64,000 nucleotides of DNA from Herbaspirillum hiltneri N3 (GTDB taxonomy: Bacteria > Pseudomonadota > Gammaproteobacteria > Burkholderiales > Burkholderiaceae_D), in contig NZ_CP011409.1 in assembly GCF_001267925.1 (NCBI RefSeq), positions 2,790,001 to 2,854,000 of the forward strand, read 5' to 3'. Each line of letters opens with the position of its first letter. The stretch's first letter is position 1. Shown in pieces: positions 18,787 to 27,721 of the stretch. The position numbers and the translations under genes were made by a program. Under the pieces are notes generated by a model, which saw only the letters and a program-made list of their open reading frames with translations, was not told the DNA's origin and did no database searches.

Positions 18787-19311
18787 ATGAACATGCAAGC
18801 GACTCCGACCTTACGTCCCTGGTACACCCATCGCTGGCCGTGGCTGCTGATGCTCGGTCCGGCGCTGGTGATCGCGGCCGGTTCGTTCACGATCTGGCTG
18901 GCGGTGACGCGCGAGGACGCCATGGTGGTGGGCGACTATTACAAGGAAGGCCGCGCCATCAACCAGGACCTGCGGCGCGATCGCGCCGCGACCTCACTGG
19001 GCGTGGCGCTGCATCTCGGCTATGACGCCGCGTCGGGAAAACTGCTGGGCAACGTGCAGACCCACGCCGGCCCGCTGCAGGGCAAGCTGCAACTGCACCT
19101 GGCGCATCCGACCCGGCCTGAAAAAGACCTGCGCCTGCCGCTCGAAACCGATGCCCACGGCGATTTCAGCGTCGGCCTGCCGATGCTGGAACTGGCGCGC
19201 TGGCAGGTGCTGCTGGAGAACGAGGCGCGCGACTGGCGCGTGGCCGGCGTCTGGCATTGGCCGCAGCAGCGCATGCTGGACCTGATTGCGGATCAGCCGG
19301 CGGATAGTTGA
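18787..19311 (+). CDS. ccoH: FixH/CcoH family protein
   Basis: 174 residues: one N-terminal membrane helix (about 18-38, WPWLLMLGPALVIAAGSF) and a periplasmic domain with the FixH hallmark VVGDYYKEGRAINQDL. CcoH/FixH binds the CcoI-CcoNOP assembly intermediates. It starts 12 bp after ccoG, in the same operon. Confidence 0.9.
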   Translation: MNMQATPTLRPWYTHRWPWLLMLGPALVIAAGSFTIWLAVTREDAMVVGDYYKEGRAINQDLRRDRAATSLGVALHLGYDAASGKLLGNVQTHAGPLQGKLQLHLAHPTRPEKDLRLPLETDAHGDFSVGLPMLELARWQVLLENEARDWRVAGVWHWPQQRMLDLIADQPADS

Positions 19312-19338
19312 GAAGTGGAATTCAAAGAGGAGATTGCC

Positions 19339-19608
19339 ATGCAACGCATCGTGCCGAATATCCTGTGGGCCTCGTTCCTGGCGGCAATTGCGGCAGAGGG
19401 TTGCTTCTTCGCCTGGTTCGATCCGGACGAGCTGTTGAATCTCGTCAGCCAGCGCGACCGGCTGGCGGCGTACACCGTGGGATTCTTTTTCCTGTGGCTG
19501 TTCTGTGCACTGTCGGGCGGGTTGGCGTTTCTACTGAACCTGCCCGGACAGAGAGAATATCTTGTCAGGCCATCGGACAAGTCTCGGTCCCGGCGGCAAG
19601 CGCCTTGA
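19339..19608 (+). CDS. Small two-helix membrane protein in the cco cluster
   Basis: 89 residues from ATG 19339, which has AGGAG 6 nt upstream, a better site than the upstream in-frame codon at 19315. Two hydrophobic segments (about 7-26 and 45-66) flank an acidic hairpin (FDPDELLNLVSQRDRL), followed by a polar basic tail. It is 27 bp after ccoH on the same strand, so it probably belongs to the oxidase maturation operon. Its last 44 bp overlap the 3' end of the oppositely oriented fnr gene. I do not recognise a named family. Confidence 0.65.
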   Translation: MQRIVPNILWASFLAAIAAEGCFFAWFDPDELLNLVSQRDRLAAYTVGFFFLWLFCALSGGLAFLLNLPGQREYLVRPSDKSRSRRQAP

Positions 19609-20329
19609 TCCGGACCGGATCGAGCAGCTGGATCTCGCGTTTGTCGACACCGAGCCAGCCCAGCTTGCGGAACTTGGAGACCAACCGGCTGATACTTTCG
19701 ATAGTCAGTCCGAGGTAGTTGCCGATGTCTTCACGCGACATGCGCAACTGGAAGCTGGTCGAGGAGTAGCCGCGTGCCGCATAGCGCGACGACAGGTTGA
19801 TCAGGAAAGCGGCGAAGCGCTGTTCCGCGCGCATGTTGCCGAGCAGGAGCATGGCGTTTTGCTCGCGCGTGATTTCCTGGCTCATGATGCGGTGGAAGTG
19901 GCGCAGCAGCATCGGGATCATGCCGAACAACTCTTCCAGCCGCTGGAACGGGATCTCGCACACTTCGCTGTCTTCCAGCGCGGCAACGTCGCAATGATGC
20001 TTGTCGGTGCTGATGGCGTCCATGCCCATCAATTCTCCGGCCATCTGGAAACCGGTGATCTGCTGTTCGCCGCCGGCGTTGAACTGGTAAGTCTTGAAGT
20101 GCCCGAGCCGGATGGCATAGAGGTTCCTGAACGGATCATCCATGCGATACAGACTCTCGCCGCGGGCCACCCGGCGGCGGCGGCCGATGATCTGGTCGAG
20201 CCGGTTCATGTCGGAGTCATCCAGCCCCATCGGCAGGCACAGCTGGTGCATGCTGCAATTGACGCAACTGGTTTTCATCGCGTGGAGGGATGGCGGCAGG
20301 GGCCGCTGGATCTGGAGAAGCTCGCTCAT
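19565..20329 (-). CDS. fnr: Fnr/Anr oxygen-sensing transcriptional regulator
   Basis: 254 residues of the Crp-Fnr family. The four [4Fe-4S] cysteines of FNR are present: C22, C25 and C31 in the N-terminal cluster and C124 in the VCEIPF motif. The cNMP-like beta-roll is followed by a long dimerisation helix and a C-terminal HTH whose recognition helix TIESISRLVSKF keeps the E..SR residues that read TTGAT half-sites. It should dimerise when oxygen is low and control the nearby FNR boxes before ompW, hemN, ccoN and its own gene. The ribosome site at ATG 20329 is weak; M18 (20278) is an alternative but would leave only four residues before the first cysteine. Confidence 0.93.
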   Translation of the reverse strand: MSELLQIQRPLPPSLHAMKTSCVNCSMHQLCLPMGLDDSDMNRLDQIIGRRRRVARGESLYRMDDPFRNLYAIRLGHFKTYQFNAGGEQQITGFQMAGELMGMDAISTDKHHCDVAALEDSEVCEIPFQRLEELFGMIPMLLRHFHRIMSQEITREQNAMLLLGNMRAEQRFAAFLINLSSRYAARGYSSTSFQLRMSREDIGNYLGLTIESISRLVSKFRKLGWLGVDKREIQLLDPVRIKALAAGTETCPMA

Positions 20330-20424
20330 GGCAGTGGACGTGTGGACGCCTGGTCGTTGTTTTACTCAATATAGCGCAGGGCGACGGCCGGAAGACAGCG
20401 TACGGCGGGGTTTCTGGAGACTCC

Positions 20425-20438
20425 TTGATCTGGATCAA
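20425..20438. promoter_or_regulatory. FNR/Anr box (perfect) before fnr
   Basis: TTGAT-ctgg-ATCAA inside a longer palindrome CTCCTTGAT/ATCAAGGGAG, about 100 bp upstream of the fnr start. It suggests autoregulation of fnr. Confidence 0.78.
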
Positions 20439-20514
20439 GGGAGTTGTCGTTAATCGGGGGGATCGATAGGTGTACGTGAGCAGGATAATTCTGGCGCTTG
20501 CATCAATTCTATAT

Positions 20515-20530
20515 TTCAATAATAATTGAA
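20515..20530. promoter_or_regulatory. Likely ArsR operator
   Basis: TTCAAT-AATA-ATTGAA is a perfect AT-rich palindrome 32 bp before the arsR start. ArsR-family repressors typically bind such TTCAA..TTGAA dyads over their own promoters, releasing on As(III). Confidence 0.65.
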
Positions 20531-20562
20531 TTATTGGATTAATCGGATTCACTGGAGCCGTC

Positions 20563-20895
20563 ATGGACAACAAAACCGCTATTACCGCACTTGCCGCGCT
20601 CGCCCAGGAATCGCGTCTGGCGGCATTCCGCCTGTTGGTGCAGGTCGGCCCGGGAGGCCTTGCCGCCAGCAAGATTGCCGAACAACTGGAAGTGGCGCCG
20701 TCGGCCTTGTCCTTCCACATGAAAGAGCTGTCGCACGCCGGCCTGGTCACGGCGCGCAGCGAAGGGCGCTTCGTCATCTATTCGGCGAATTTCGACAGGA
20801 TGAACGGCCTGCTCGGCTTCCTCACCGAGAACTGCTGCGGCGGCAACGTGTGTTCGCCGGTGCAGGAGTGCTGTCCCGGCGTGGACGAGAAATAA
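20563..20895 (+). CDS. arsR: ArsR-family metalloid-responsive repressor
   Basis: 110 residues, a winged-helix HTH (SKIAEQLEVAPSALSFHMKEL). It lacks the classic ELCVCDL As(III) site in the DNA-binding helix. Instead it carries a C-terminal cysteine cluster: C91, C92, C97, C103 and C104, so arsenite is probably sensed there, as in the ArsR variants with C-terminal Cys pairs. It heads the arsR-ACR3-arsC-arsH operon and probably represses it through the palindrome at 20515-20530. Confidence 0.88.
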   Translation: MDNKTAITALAALAQESRLAAFRLLVQVGPGGLAASKIAEQLEVAPSALSFHMKELSHAGLVTARSEGRFVIYSANFDRMNGLLGFLTENCCGGNVCSPVQECCPGVDEK

Positions 20896-20908
20896 GCGCG
20901 GGCATGCC

Positions 20909-22057
20909 ATGAACATCCAACCTGAACTCGCCGTCTCCGAGAAGACTATCGTCGCCCCGCTGAATCTGTTCGAGCGCTATCTGACAATCTGGGTGGCGCT
21001 GTGCATCGTCCTCGGCGTCCTGCTGGGGCAGGCGTTTCCGTCGATCTTCAGGATCATCGGCGGCATGGAAGTGGCCCGCGTGAACTTGCCGGTCGGCGCC
21101 CTGATCTGGGTGATGATCATCCCGATGCTGCTCAAGGTCGACTTCAGCGCCTGGCGCCAGATCGCCGGACACGGCCGCGGCATTGCCGTGACGCTGTTCG
21201 TCAACTGGGCCGTCAAGCCGTTCTCGATGGCCTTGCTCGGATGGCTGTTCATCCGGCACTGGTTCGCGCCGTATCTCCCTGCCGCGCAGCTGGACTCCTA
21301 CATCGCCGGGCTGGTGTTGCTGGCGGCGGCGCCGTGTACGGCGATGGTGTTTGTCTGGAGCCGCCTGACCGGCGGCGATCCATACTTCACCTTGTCGCAG
21401 GTGGCGATGAACGACCTGATCATGGTGTTCGCCTTCGCACCGCTGGTCGGCCTGCTGCTGGGCGTCTCCAGTATTGCCGTGCCGTGGGCGACGCTGCTGA
21501 CTTCGGTCGGTCTCTACATCGTCGTGCCCGTCGTCATCGCGCAAGTCTGGCGCCGGTGGCTGCTGCATGGCCAGCAAGGACGAGGGCAAGGACAAGGACA
21601 AACGCAAGCGCGGTTCGACAGGGTGATCGCGCGCAGGCAGCCGTGGTCGATGGCGGCATTGCTGGCGATGCTAGTGTTGCTGTTCGCTTTCCAGGGCGAC
21701 GCCGTGATGAAGCAGCCGCTGGTGATCGCCTTGCTGGCGGTGCCCATCCTGATCCAGGTCCTGTTCAATTCCTTTCTCGCGTATTGGCTCAACCGTGCGG
21801 TTGGCGAAAAGCATGCAGTGGCGTGTCCTTCGGCGCTGATCGGCGCTTCCAACTTCTTCGAACTGGCCGTCGCCACCGCCGTCAGCCTGTTCGGCTTTGA
21901 GTCGGGCGCGGCGCTGGCGACCGTCGTCGGCGTGCTGATCGAAGTGCCGCTGATGCTGCTGGTGGTCGGCGCCGTCAACCGGACGCGGGGCTGGTATGAG
22001 GCCGGTGCCGGCACCAGCGCTAGCACCAGCACCAGTGTTGAAGCGGCCGACCGCTGA
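20909..22057 (+). CDS. acr3: Arsenite efflux permease, ACR3 type
   Basis: 382 residues with ten predicted membrane helices. ACR3 landmarks are visible: LPVGALIWVMIIPMLLKVDF, the conserved membrane cysteine in AAPCTAMVFVWS, and ALIGASNFFELAVATA. It exports As(OH)3 coupled to the proton motive force. A Gln/Gly-rich loop (about residues 223-233) comes from a short GGACAA-type tandem repeat, and the C-terminus is Ser/Thr repetitive. It is 13 bp after arsR. Confidence 0.92.
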   Translation: MNIQPELAVSEKTIVAPLNLFERYLTIWVALCIVLGVLLGQAFPSIFRIIGGMEVARVNLPVGALIWVMIIPMLLKVDFSAWRQIAGHGRGIAVTLFVNWAVKPFSMALLGWLFIRHWFAPYLPAAQLDSYIAGLVLLAAAPCTAMVFVWSRLTGGDPYFTLSQVAMNDLIMVFAFAPLVGLLLGVSSIAVPWATLLTSVGLYIVVPVVIAQVWRRWLLHGQQGRGQGQGQTQARFDRVIARRQPWSMAALLAMLVLLFAFQGDAVMKQPLVIALLAVPILIQVLFNSFLAYWLNRAVGEKHAVACPSALIGASNFFELAVATAVSLFGFESGAALATVVGVLIEVPLMLLVVGAVNRTRGWYEAGAGTSASTSTSVEAADR

Positions 22058-22106
22058 TTTTTATTTGACCTCATTGCACTGAACATCATCGATTCAAGGA
22101 GCCATC

Positions 22107-22535
22107 ATGACCATCCGGATTTATCACAACCCCGCCTGCGGCACCTCGCGCAATACGCTGGCCCTGATACGCAATTCAGGGGAGGAGCCCGAGATCATCG
22201 AGTACCTGCAACATCCGCCCACGCGCGACACGCTGATCGGCCTGATCGGCAGCGCCGGCCTTGCGGTGCGTGAAGCAATCCGCCAGAAAGGCACACCGTA
22301 CGCCGAACTCGGCCTCGACAATCCGCAACTGAGCGACGACTTGCTGTTCGATGCGATGCTCGCACATCCGGTGCTGATCAACCGTCCCTTCGTGGTCACG
22401 CCAAAAGGCGTGCGCCTGTGCCGTCCTTCGGAGCTGGTGCTGGATATCCTCCCCAATCCGCAGCAAGGTCCGTTCACCAAGGAGGATGGCGAAGTCGTCA
22501 TCGATGCGGAGGGACGCCGTGCCGCAACTTCCTGA
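22107..22535 (+). CDS. arsC: Arsenate reductase, glutaredoxin-coupled
   Basis: 142 residues of the E. coli plasmid ArsC type. [12 protein letters not shown] carries catalytic C11, and the Arg triad region [18 protein letters not shown] is intact. It reduces arsenate to arsenite with glutaredoxin and glutathione for export by the ACR3 permease 49 bp upstream. The 3' end overlaps the arsH start. Confidence 0.93.
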   Translation: MTIRIYHNPACGTSRNTLALIRNSGEEPEIIEYLQHPPTRDTLIGLIGSAGLAVREAIRQKGTPYAELGLDNPQLSDDLLFDAMLAHPVLINRPFVVTPKGVRLCRPSELVLDILPNPQQGPFTKEDGEVVIDAEGRRAATS

Positions 22536-23238
22536 TTTGCCGAACATTGACGGCGAGCTGTTCCATGCGCCGCAGGCGAGCGACTTCGCCGCAGTCGGCC
22601 GCGCCACCCATGCACCCCGGTTTCTGCTGCTGTACGGCTCGCTGCGCGAGCGTTCCTACAGCCGCTTGCTGACGATGGAAGCGGCGCGGCTGTTGCAGGC
22701 CATGGGCGGCGAAACGAGGATTTTCGATCCGCATGGCTTACCGCTGCCGGACGGCGCGCCGGACACGCATCCCAAGGTGCAGGAATTGCGCGAACTGGCG
22801 CAATGGTCCGAAGGCATGGTGTGGTGTTCGCCGGAGCGGCACGGCGCCATGACCGGCATCATGAAAGCGCAGATCGACTGGATCCCACTATCGTCAGGCG
22901 CCATCCGGCCGACGCAGGGAAAGACGCTGGCGGTGATGGAAGTATCCGGCGGCTCGCAGTCGTTCAATGCCGTCAACCAGATGCGCATCCTGGGACGCTG
23001 GATGCGCATGCTGACCATCCCGAATCAATCATCGGTCGCCAAGGCATTTGAGCAATTCGACGAGGCCGGCCGCATGCATCCTTCCGCGTACTACGATCGC
23101 GTGGTCGATGTGATGGAAGAATTGATGAAATTTACTTTGCTGACACGCGACGTCTCGCCAACGCTCGCAAATCGTTACAGCGAGCGGAGGGAGAGCGCCG
23201 AGATGCTGAGCAGGCGCGTCAATCAGGGCGCCATCTGA
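22519..23238 (+). CDS. arsH: ArsH NADPH:FMN oxidoreductase
   Basis: 239 residues from GTG 22519, which has GGAGGGA 5 nt upstream and overlaps arsC by 17 bp; no ATG fits the frame nearby. Flavodoxin-like fold with the ArsH signature [15 protein letters not shown] (phosphate loop) and [12 protein letters not shown]. ArsH oxidises trivalent organoarsenicals and works as an NADPH-dependent FMN reductase, completing the ars operon. Confidence 0.9.
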   Translation: MPQLPDLPNIDGELFHAPQASDFAAVGRATHAPRFLLLYGSLRERSYSRLLTMEAARLLQAMGGETRIFDPHGLPLPDGAPDTHPKVQELRELAQWSEGMVWCSPERHGAMTGIMKAQIDWIPLSSGAIRPTQGKTLAVMEVSGGSQSFNAVNQMRILGRWMRMLTIPNQSSVAKAFEQFDEAGRMHPSAYYDRVVDVMEELMKFTLLTRDVSPTLANRYSERRESAEMLSRRVNQGAI

Positions 23239-23343
23239 AATTGCCGGCATAAAGTTCCTGCAGCATCAACCGTAAAGCAGCTAGCGGATGTCCTGATCCG
23301 GATGTCCATTTACTGCTTTGCAGGTACTTATTCTTTTATTGCC

Positions 23344-24939
23344 ATGACAAGCCTATCCGCAGTGAGCACCTCGTCGCCGGTGCAACCGGCGTCCGCCACG
23401 ACGGCACGGACCGCCTCGGCTTCGAGCGCTGCGCCGAACAAGACTCCCGCACAATCGTATACCTCCGTCACGCTGGGCGGCAGCAACGCCGCGGCAAGCG
23501 CGCAGCTGTATTCGATATCCGGTGCGGCGCCCGCATCGGACAAGATCGTTTCGTGGCAGGCAAAATCCAACGACGCCGTCAGCACCATGATGGCGGGGAA
23601 TTTTTCCGCCTCGTCGCTCGGCGCGCGTTTCAAGGGACTCGGCGCGGCGCTGTTGAATCGCTTCGACAGCGACAGCGGCAATTTTTCGCAATCGGTGGTG
23701 GCGCTTCCGGCCGGCACGCCGAAGGGCTCAGCGCTGGAGACGACCTTGCGGGCGCAGACCGGCGCCCAGACCGACAACAAGATTTCGCTGACCATCGTGA
23801 CGGCTTCCGGTGCGCAGGTCGACCTGACGCTGGCCAATCAGGAAGACGGCCTGTCGGTGCAGCTGCAGGTCAGCAAGGGCAAGCTCAGCGATGCCGAACG
23901 CGGCGCGCTGCAAAAACTGTCGGACGGATTCCAGAGCGCCATCGACGGCATTTCCGCCAATCCGCCCGGCCTGAAGCTGGATGGACTGACGCAGTTCGAT
24001 ACCAGCCTGTTGGCGTCGGTGGACCTGCACGCGAGCGTCCAGGTCGGCGGCCAGGCGCAAACCATCGACTTCCATGCCGACAGCAAGCAGCGCAGCGTGA
24101 GTGCCGCCGGGCCTGCAGGTACGCTCAAGGTCAGCGTCGATCTCGGCAACCTGGCCATCGTCGGCACCGCCAAGCAGCAGGCGGAGGCCATCAAGCGCTA
24201 TCTGAAGCAGTTCGACGACGCCCAGAGCCGCGGTCACGGCGACGCTTCGCTGGTGGCGATGTTCAAGGATGCCTTCAAGGAAATGAACAGCAACGTCACC
24301 AACGCCGCGCAACAGGCGCGCGAGCAGTCGCCGGCGGCGATCTGGCTCAACAAGACCGACCAGAGCATGACGACCGGACTGGCGGATTTCAGCGCCTCGA
24401 TGACGCAGGAAGTGACGTCGCCCAATCCGGCGCGCCAGAGCGAACACGACACCTTCTCGTACCAGACTTCGCAGAGCAGCAACGTCAGCGGCAATGGCCA
24501 GCTCAACCGCGCCATCACGCAACAGCAGGAATCGCATCTGAGCGCGAGTTACCACGAGTCGCTGCAGGCGGACCTGCCTCTGAGGCTGACCACCGACAAG
24601 AATTCGCAGAACTACACGTATCACCAGATCAAGGACGACGCCAGCAGCAAGGCCTCGATCGCCTACGACAAGGGCGTGCTGGTCAGGGCCACGCTGGAGC
24701 AATCGGCCAGCCAGTCGACGCGCGTGCAGAAGTACATGATGGGAGAGCTGGTCAGCGATCAGACCACGCCGCAGAACGCCACACTGTCGCGCGACTTCCT
24801 CGACCTGCTCAAGCCGCTGCAAAAGAAAGAGGGCGCCACCGGCGCCGCCGATATCTCCAGGCTGAATCAGGCGCTGGCGACCATCAATAACCTGGTCTAC
24901 CTGCAACCTGATCCGCTGGCGCTGCGCAACGTGCGCTAG
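23344..24939 (+). CDS. Hypothetical protein, Ser/Ala/Gln-rich
   Basis: 531 residues from ATG 23344; an in-frame ATG at 23302 is also possible, and neither has a good ribosome site. I do not recognise the family. The first about 60 residues are Ser/Thr/Ala-rich and look disordered. The centre (about 100-270) alternates hydrophobic and polar residues as in beta-rich folds and ends in a helical KQQAEAIKRYLKQFDDAQ segment. The remainder is rich in Ser, Gln and Asn. There are no cysteines or membrane helices after the start. It is alone on its strand; its stop overlaps that of the opposing hydrolase by 4 bp. Confidence 0.6.
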   Translation: MTSLSAVSTSSPVQPASATTARTASASSAAPNKTPAQSYTSVTLGGSNAAASAQLYSISGAAPASDKIVSWQAKSNDAVSTMMAGNFSASSLGARFKGLGAALLNRFDSDSGNFSQSVVALPAGTPKGSALETTLRAQTGAQTDNKISLTIVTASGAQVDLTLANQEDGLSVQLQVSKGKLSDAERGALQKLSDGFQSAIDGISANPPGLKLDGLTQFDTSLLASVDLHASVQVGGQAQTIDFHADSKQRSVSAAGPAGTLKVSVDLGNLAIVGTAKQQAEAIKRYLKQFDDAQSRGHGDASLVAMFKDAFKEMNSNVTNAAQQAREQSPAAIWLNKTDQSMTTGLADFSASMTQEVTSPNPARQSEHDTFSYQTSQSSNVSGNGQLNRAITQQQESHLSASYHESLQADLPLRLTTDKNSQNYTYHQIKDDASSKASIAYDKGVLVRATLEQSASQSTRVQKYMMGELVSDQTTPQNATLSRDFLDLLKPLQKKEGATGAADISRLNQALATINNLVYLQPDPLALRNVR

Positions 24940-25889
24940 TCCGCATCGGCGGCGATACCTTGCAGGAAGGCGACGGCGGCTTGTTCCAGCTGTGCGATGC
25001 CGGGCTGTTCGATGGGGAAGTGGCCGCACCGGTCGAGCAGGACCAGTTCCTTGCGGCCTTTGATGCGATCGAAGAATGGCCGGCTGGAAGCGACGGCAGT
25101 CCATTGATCGGCGGCAGGATGCGCCAGCAACAGGGGGCATGCATCGAAGTGTTCCGGCTCGACATCCGGCCGTACGGTAAAAATCGACGCCATGAATCCC
25201 ACCGGGACGCGCGCACCACCGCCGCAAGGGTCGGCCGTCACCAGCGCCGCCAGGGTCCGGTCATTGGACATGGCGTGCATCTTGGTGAACCACTTGACCG
25301 GCAACCTGAGCCGTCCCGCCAATGCGGCGAACACGGGCATCAGCGGCATCAATCCGTATTCGACCAGCGCATTGCGCGCGAACTGTTTTTTTGTCAGCGC
25401 CAGACGCGGGTCGGCCAGCGTGGTGGCGATCACGCCGGCAATCGCGCCGCGCGGCATCTTGGCCGCGCACAAATATGCCAGATAGCCGCCCAGGCTGCCG
25501 CCGAACAACACGATGCGGCGGCCGTTGCGTTGCCGTTCGGCGGCGGCGATGTCGGCCAGCAGATCGACCCAGGCGTCGTAGCGGATCAGGTCGGCCGGCG
25601 CCGCGCTGAGTCCGTAGCCGGGCAGGTCGGGGGCAATCACTTCATGGCCTGCCTGGTGTAGCAGCAGGGCCAGCGGCGCGAACAGGCGACCGTAGCCGCC
25701 GCCGCCGTGCGCCAGGATCACGGTCAGCGAGGCGTCGTCGCAGCGATAGCGATCCAGGTGGACGTCGGCCCCGCGCCAGTGCAGCCATTCTTCATCGGGC
25801 GCGTTGACGGCGTCGACGCGGGCGTGCGGCGGAAAGAAGCGTTGGTACTGCTGCCAGTAAGTGGTCGTGCGATAGGTCTTTTTCTGCAT
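24936..25889 (-). CDS. Alpha/beta hydrolase
   Basis: 317 residues from ATG 25889. The reading frame stays open far upstream, but that part lies antisense-shifted inside the dihydroxyacetone kinase gene and is not credible. Alpha/beta-hydrolase features: oxyanion strand VILAHGGGGYGRL, nucleophile elbow GGSLGG, and late acid/His loop LLDRCGHFPIEQPG. Substrate unknown, probably an ester or lactone. It starts 17 bp after the dihydroxyacetone kinase stop, so the two are probably cotranscribed. Confidence 0.8.
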   Translation of the reverse strand: MQKKTYRTTTYWQQYQRFFPPHARVDAVNAPDEEWLHWRGADVHLDRYRCDDASLTVILAHGGGGYGRLFAPLALLLHQAGHEVIAPDLPGYGLSAAPADLIRYDAWVDLLADIAAAERQRNGRRIVLFGGSLGGYLAYLCAAKMPRGAIAGVIATTLADPRLALTKKQFARNALVEYGLMPLMPVFAALAGRLRLPVKWFTKMHAMSNDRTLAALVTADPCGGGARVPVGFMASIFTVRPDVEPEHFDACPLLLAHPAADQWTAVASSRPFFDRIKGRKELVLLDRCGHFPIEQPGIAQLEQAAVAFLQGIAADAD

Positions 25890-25906
25890 GGGCGAATCAA
25901 TGTAGG

Positions 25907-27622
25907 TCAGCGGGGAGTCGCCAGCGCGTCGCGCACCGCCGCCAGCCACAAGGCCACGGCATGGGCGCCCGGATCGGCGAAGCCGAGCGCACGGTCGCCG
26001 AGATAGCTGGAGCGGCCGCGCCTGGGTTTCATCGATGCGGTTTGCGCCGCGCCCTGGACGGCCGCTTCCACGGCGGCGGCGAGCGCTGCTTCCTGATTCT
26101 TTCCGCCATCGAGCGCGGCCTGCAGCGCCTGTGCCGCAGGGTGCAGTGCGTCGATCATGGTACGGTCGCCCGGACGTGCACCGCCGAGTTCCGAAACGCC
26201 TTCCACCGCCGCGCTGAAGGCGGCGCTCCAGGCGCGTACGCCGTTTTCTTTTGCAGCATCGAGGGTCGCAGCGGCGCGCATCAGCAGGATGGCGTAGAGC
26301 GGACCCGAGGTGCCGCCGACCACCCGGCGGATGGTTGCGGACATGGCGCGCAGCACCGCGGCCGGGTCGGTTTCCGCCGGCCATTCGTCGATTTCGTCGC
26401 GGATGCCTTGCGCCGCGCGCGCCATGCTGATGCCCAGGTCGCCGTCGCCGACGCGCTGGTCCATGTCGGTCAACACGGCTTCGGCGCCGGTCAGGCAGAT
26501 GCAGACGGCCTCGATCACGCGGCGCAGGCGGGCATCAGCGGCCATGCGGTCGCTGCGTTTTGCATGCGCGGGTGGCGCCACCGGAGCCGTTTTGACCGGC
26601 GTTCTTGCCAGATGTCCGCCCAGCGCCGGCCAGGCGCTGGTGCGTGCGGGCGCGTCGAGCAGGCCGAGACGGCGGTCATCCACGCGCAAGACGGTCAGCG
26701 ATATGCCGGCCATGTCGAGCGCGCTCAGGAAGGTGCCGGCCCAGGCGCGTTCGACTTCGACACCGCGCGCATGAAGATCGCGCAAGGCGGCGTCGGTGAC
26801 GATGTCGAGTTCACTGGCGGGGGTGCCGCCGAGGTTGTTGACCAGCAGCGCAACACGGTCGCCGCGCCGGAGTTTGAGGTCGTCGGCGATCTGTTTCAGC
26901 AGGCGCGCCGCGATGGCGTCGACCGGCACGAGTGCGCCGCGTTCGATGCCGGCTTCGCCGTGGATGCCCAATCCCCATTCGATTTCGTTGTCGGCCAGCG
27001 AGAAGCCGGGCTTGCCTGCTGCAGGTACGGTACATGGCGTCAGCGCCACCCCCATGGTCGCGAGCGCGGCGATGGCATCGCGCGCGACCTGGGCCACTTC
27101 AGCCAGCGGCGCGCCTTGCGCTGCGGCGGCGCCGGCGATCTTGTGCACCAGCACCGTGCCGGCCAGGCCGCGTCGTCCTGCATGCTCGCCGTGGGCGGAC
27201 AGGGCGACGTCGTCGGCGACCACGACCATCTCGATCGGGATGCCTTCGGCGCGCGCGATTTCGGCGGCGAGGCCGAAGTTGAGGCGGTCGCCGGTGTAGT
27301 TCTTGACGATCAGCAGCACGCCCGCAGGACCGGCCACCGCGCGGATGGCGTCAAGCACGGCGTCGGTCGAGGGCGAGGTGAAGACTTCGCCGGCGACGGC
27401 GGCGCTGAGCATGCCGGCGCCGACATAGCCGCCGTGCGCCGGTTCATGGCCGGCGCCGCCGCCCGAGATCAATGCAACTTCACCGCGCGCCGCCGCCTGC
27501 GCCGCATCGGCGCGCACGACGATGGTCTTGCCTTGCAACAGCGCCAGATGGGGATTGAGTGCGACCAGGCCGTTGAGCATGTCGGGCACTACTTGCGAAA
27601 CGTCGTTGATGAGTTTTTTCAT
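25907..27622 (-). CDS. dhaKL: Dihydroxyacetone kinase, fused DhaK-DhaL (ATP type)
   Basis: 571 residues. The DhaK part (about 1-330) has GGGAGHEPAHGGYVG and H221 in GLGIHGEAG, which binds dihydroxyacetone as a hemiaminal. A linker leads to DhaL (about 365-571) with the Mg-ATP aspartates in DMDQRVGDGDLG. Fusion of both parts marks the ATP-dependent single-chain enzyme (Citrobacter/eukaryote type), not the PTS form. It phosphorylates dihydroxyacetone, and possibly other short ketoses or aldoses, to feed glycolysis. An AraC regulator lies just upstream and a hydrolase just downstream on the same strand. Confidence 0.92.
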   Translation of the reverse strand: MKKLINDVSQVVPDMLNGLVALNPHLALLQGKTIVVRADAAQAAARGEVALISGGGAGHEPAHGGYVGAGMLSAAVAGEVFTSPSTDAVLDAIRAVAGPAGVLLIVKNYTGDRLNFGLAAEIARAEGIPIEMVVVADDVALSAHGEHAGRRGLAGTVLVHKIAGAAAAQGAPLAEVAQVARDAIAALATMGVALTPCTVPAAGKPGFSLADNEIEWGLGIHGEAGIERGALVPVDAIAARLLKQIADDLKLRRGDRVALLVNNLGGTPASELDIVTDAALRDLHARGVEVERAWAGTFLSALDMAGISLTVLRVDDRRLGLLDAPARTSAWPALGGHLARTPVKTAPVAPPAHAKRSDRMAADARLRRVIEAVCICLTGAEAVLTDMDQRVGDGDLGISMARAAQGIRDEIDEWPAETDPAAVLRAMSATIRRVVGGTSGPLYAILLMRAAATLDAAKENGVRAWSAAFSAAVEGVSELGGARPGDRTMIDALHPAAQALQAALDGGKNQEAALAAAVEAAVQGAAQTASMKPRRGRSSYLGDRALGFADPGAHAVALWLAAVRDALATPR

Positions 27623-27721
27623 GGGTCTCCGATCGGTGAAAGTGCGGCGGCTTTTTTATAGTCCGGCTCGCCCTGGTCATGCTGGGATTCTATGCGATTC
27701 GTGAAATTGGCGACATTCGCT

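Noticed and set aside
25890..26384. N-terminal extension of the alpha/beta hydrolase frame
   Set aside because: It lies inside dhaKL in a shifted frame and has low-complexity Arg/Gly content; the hydrolase fold begins after ATG 25889.
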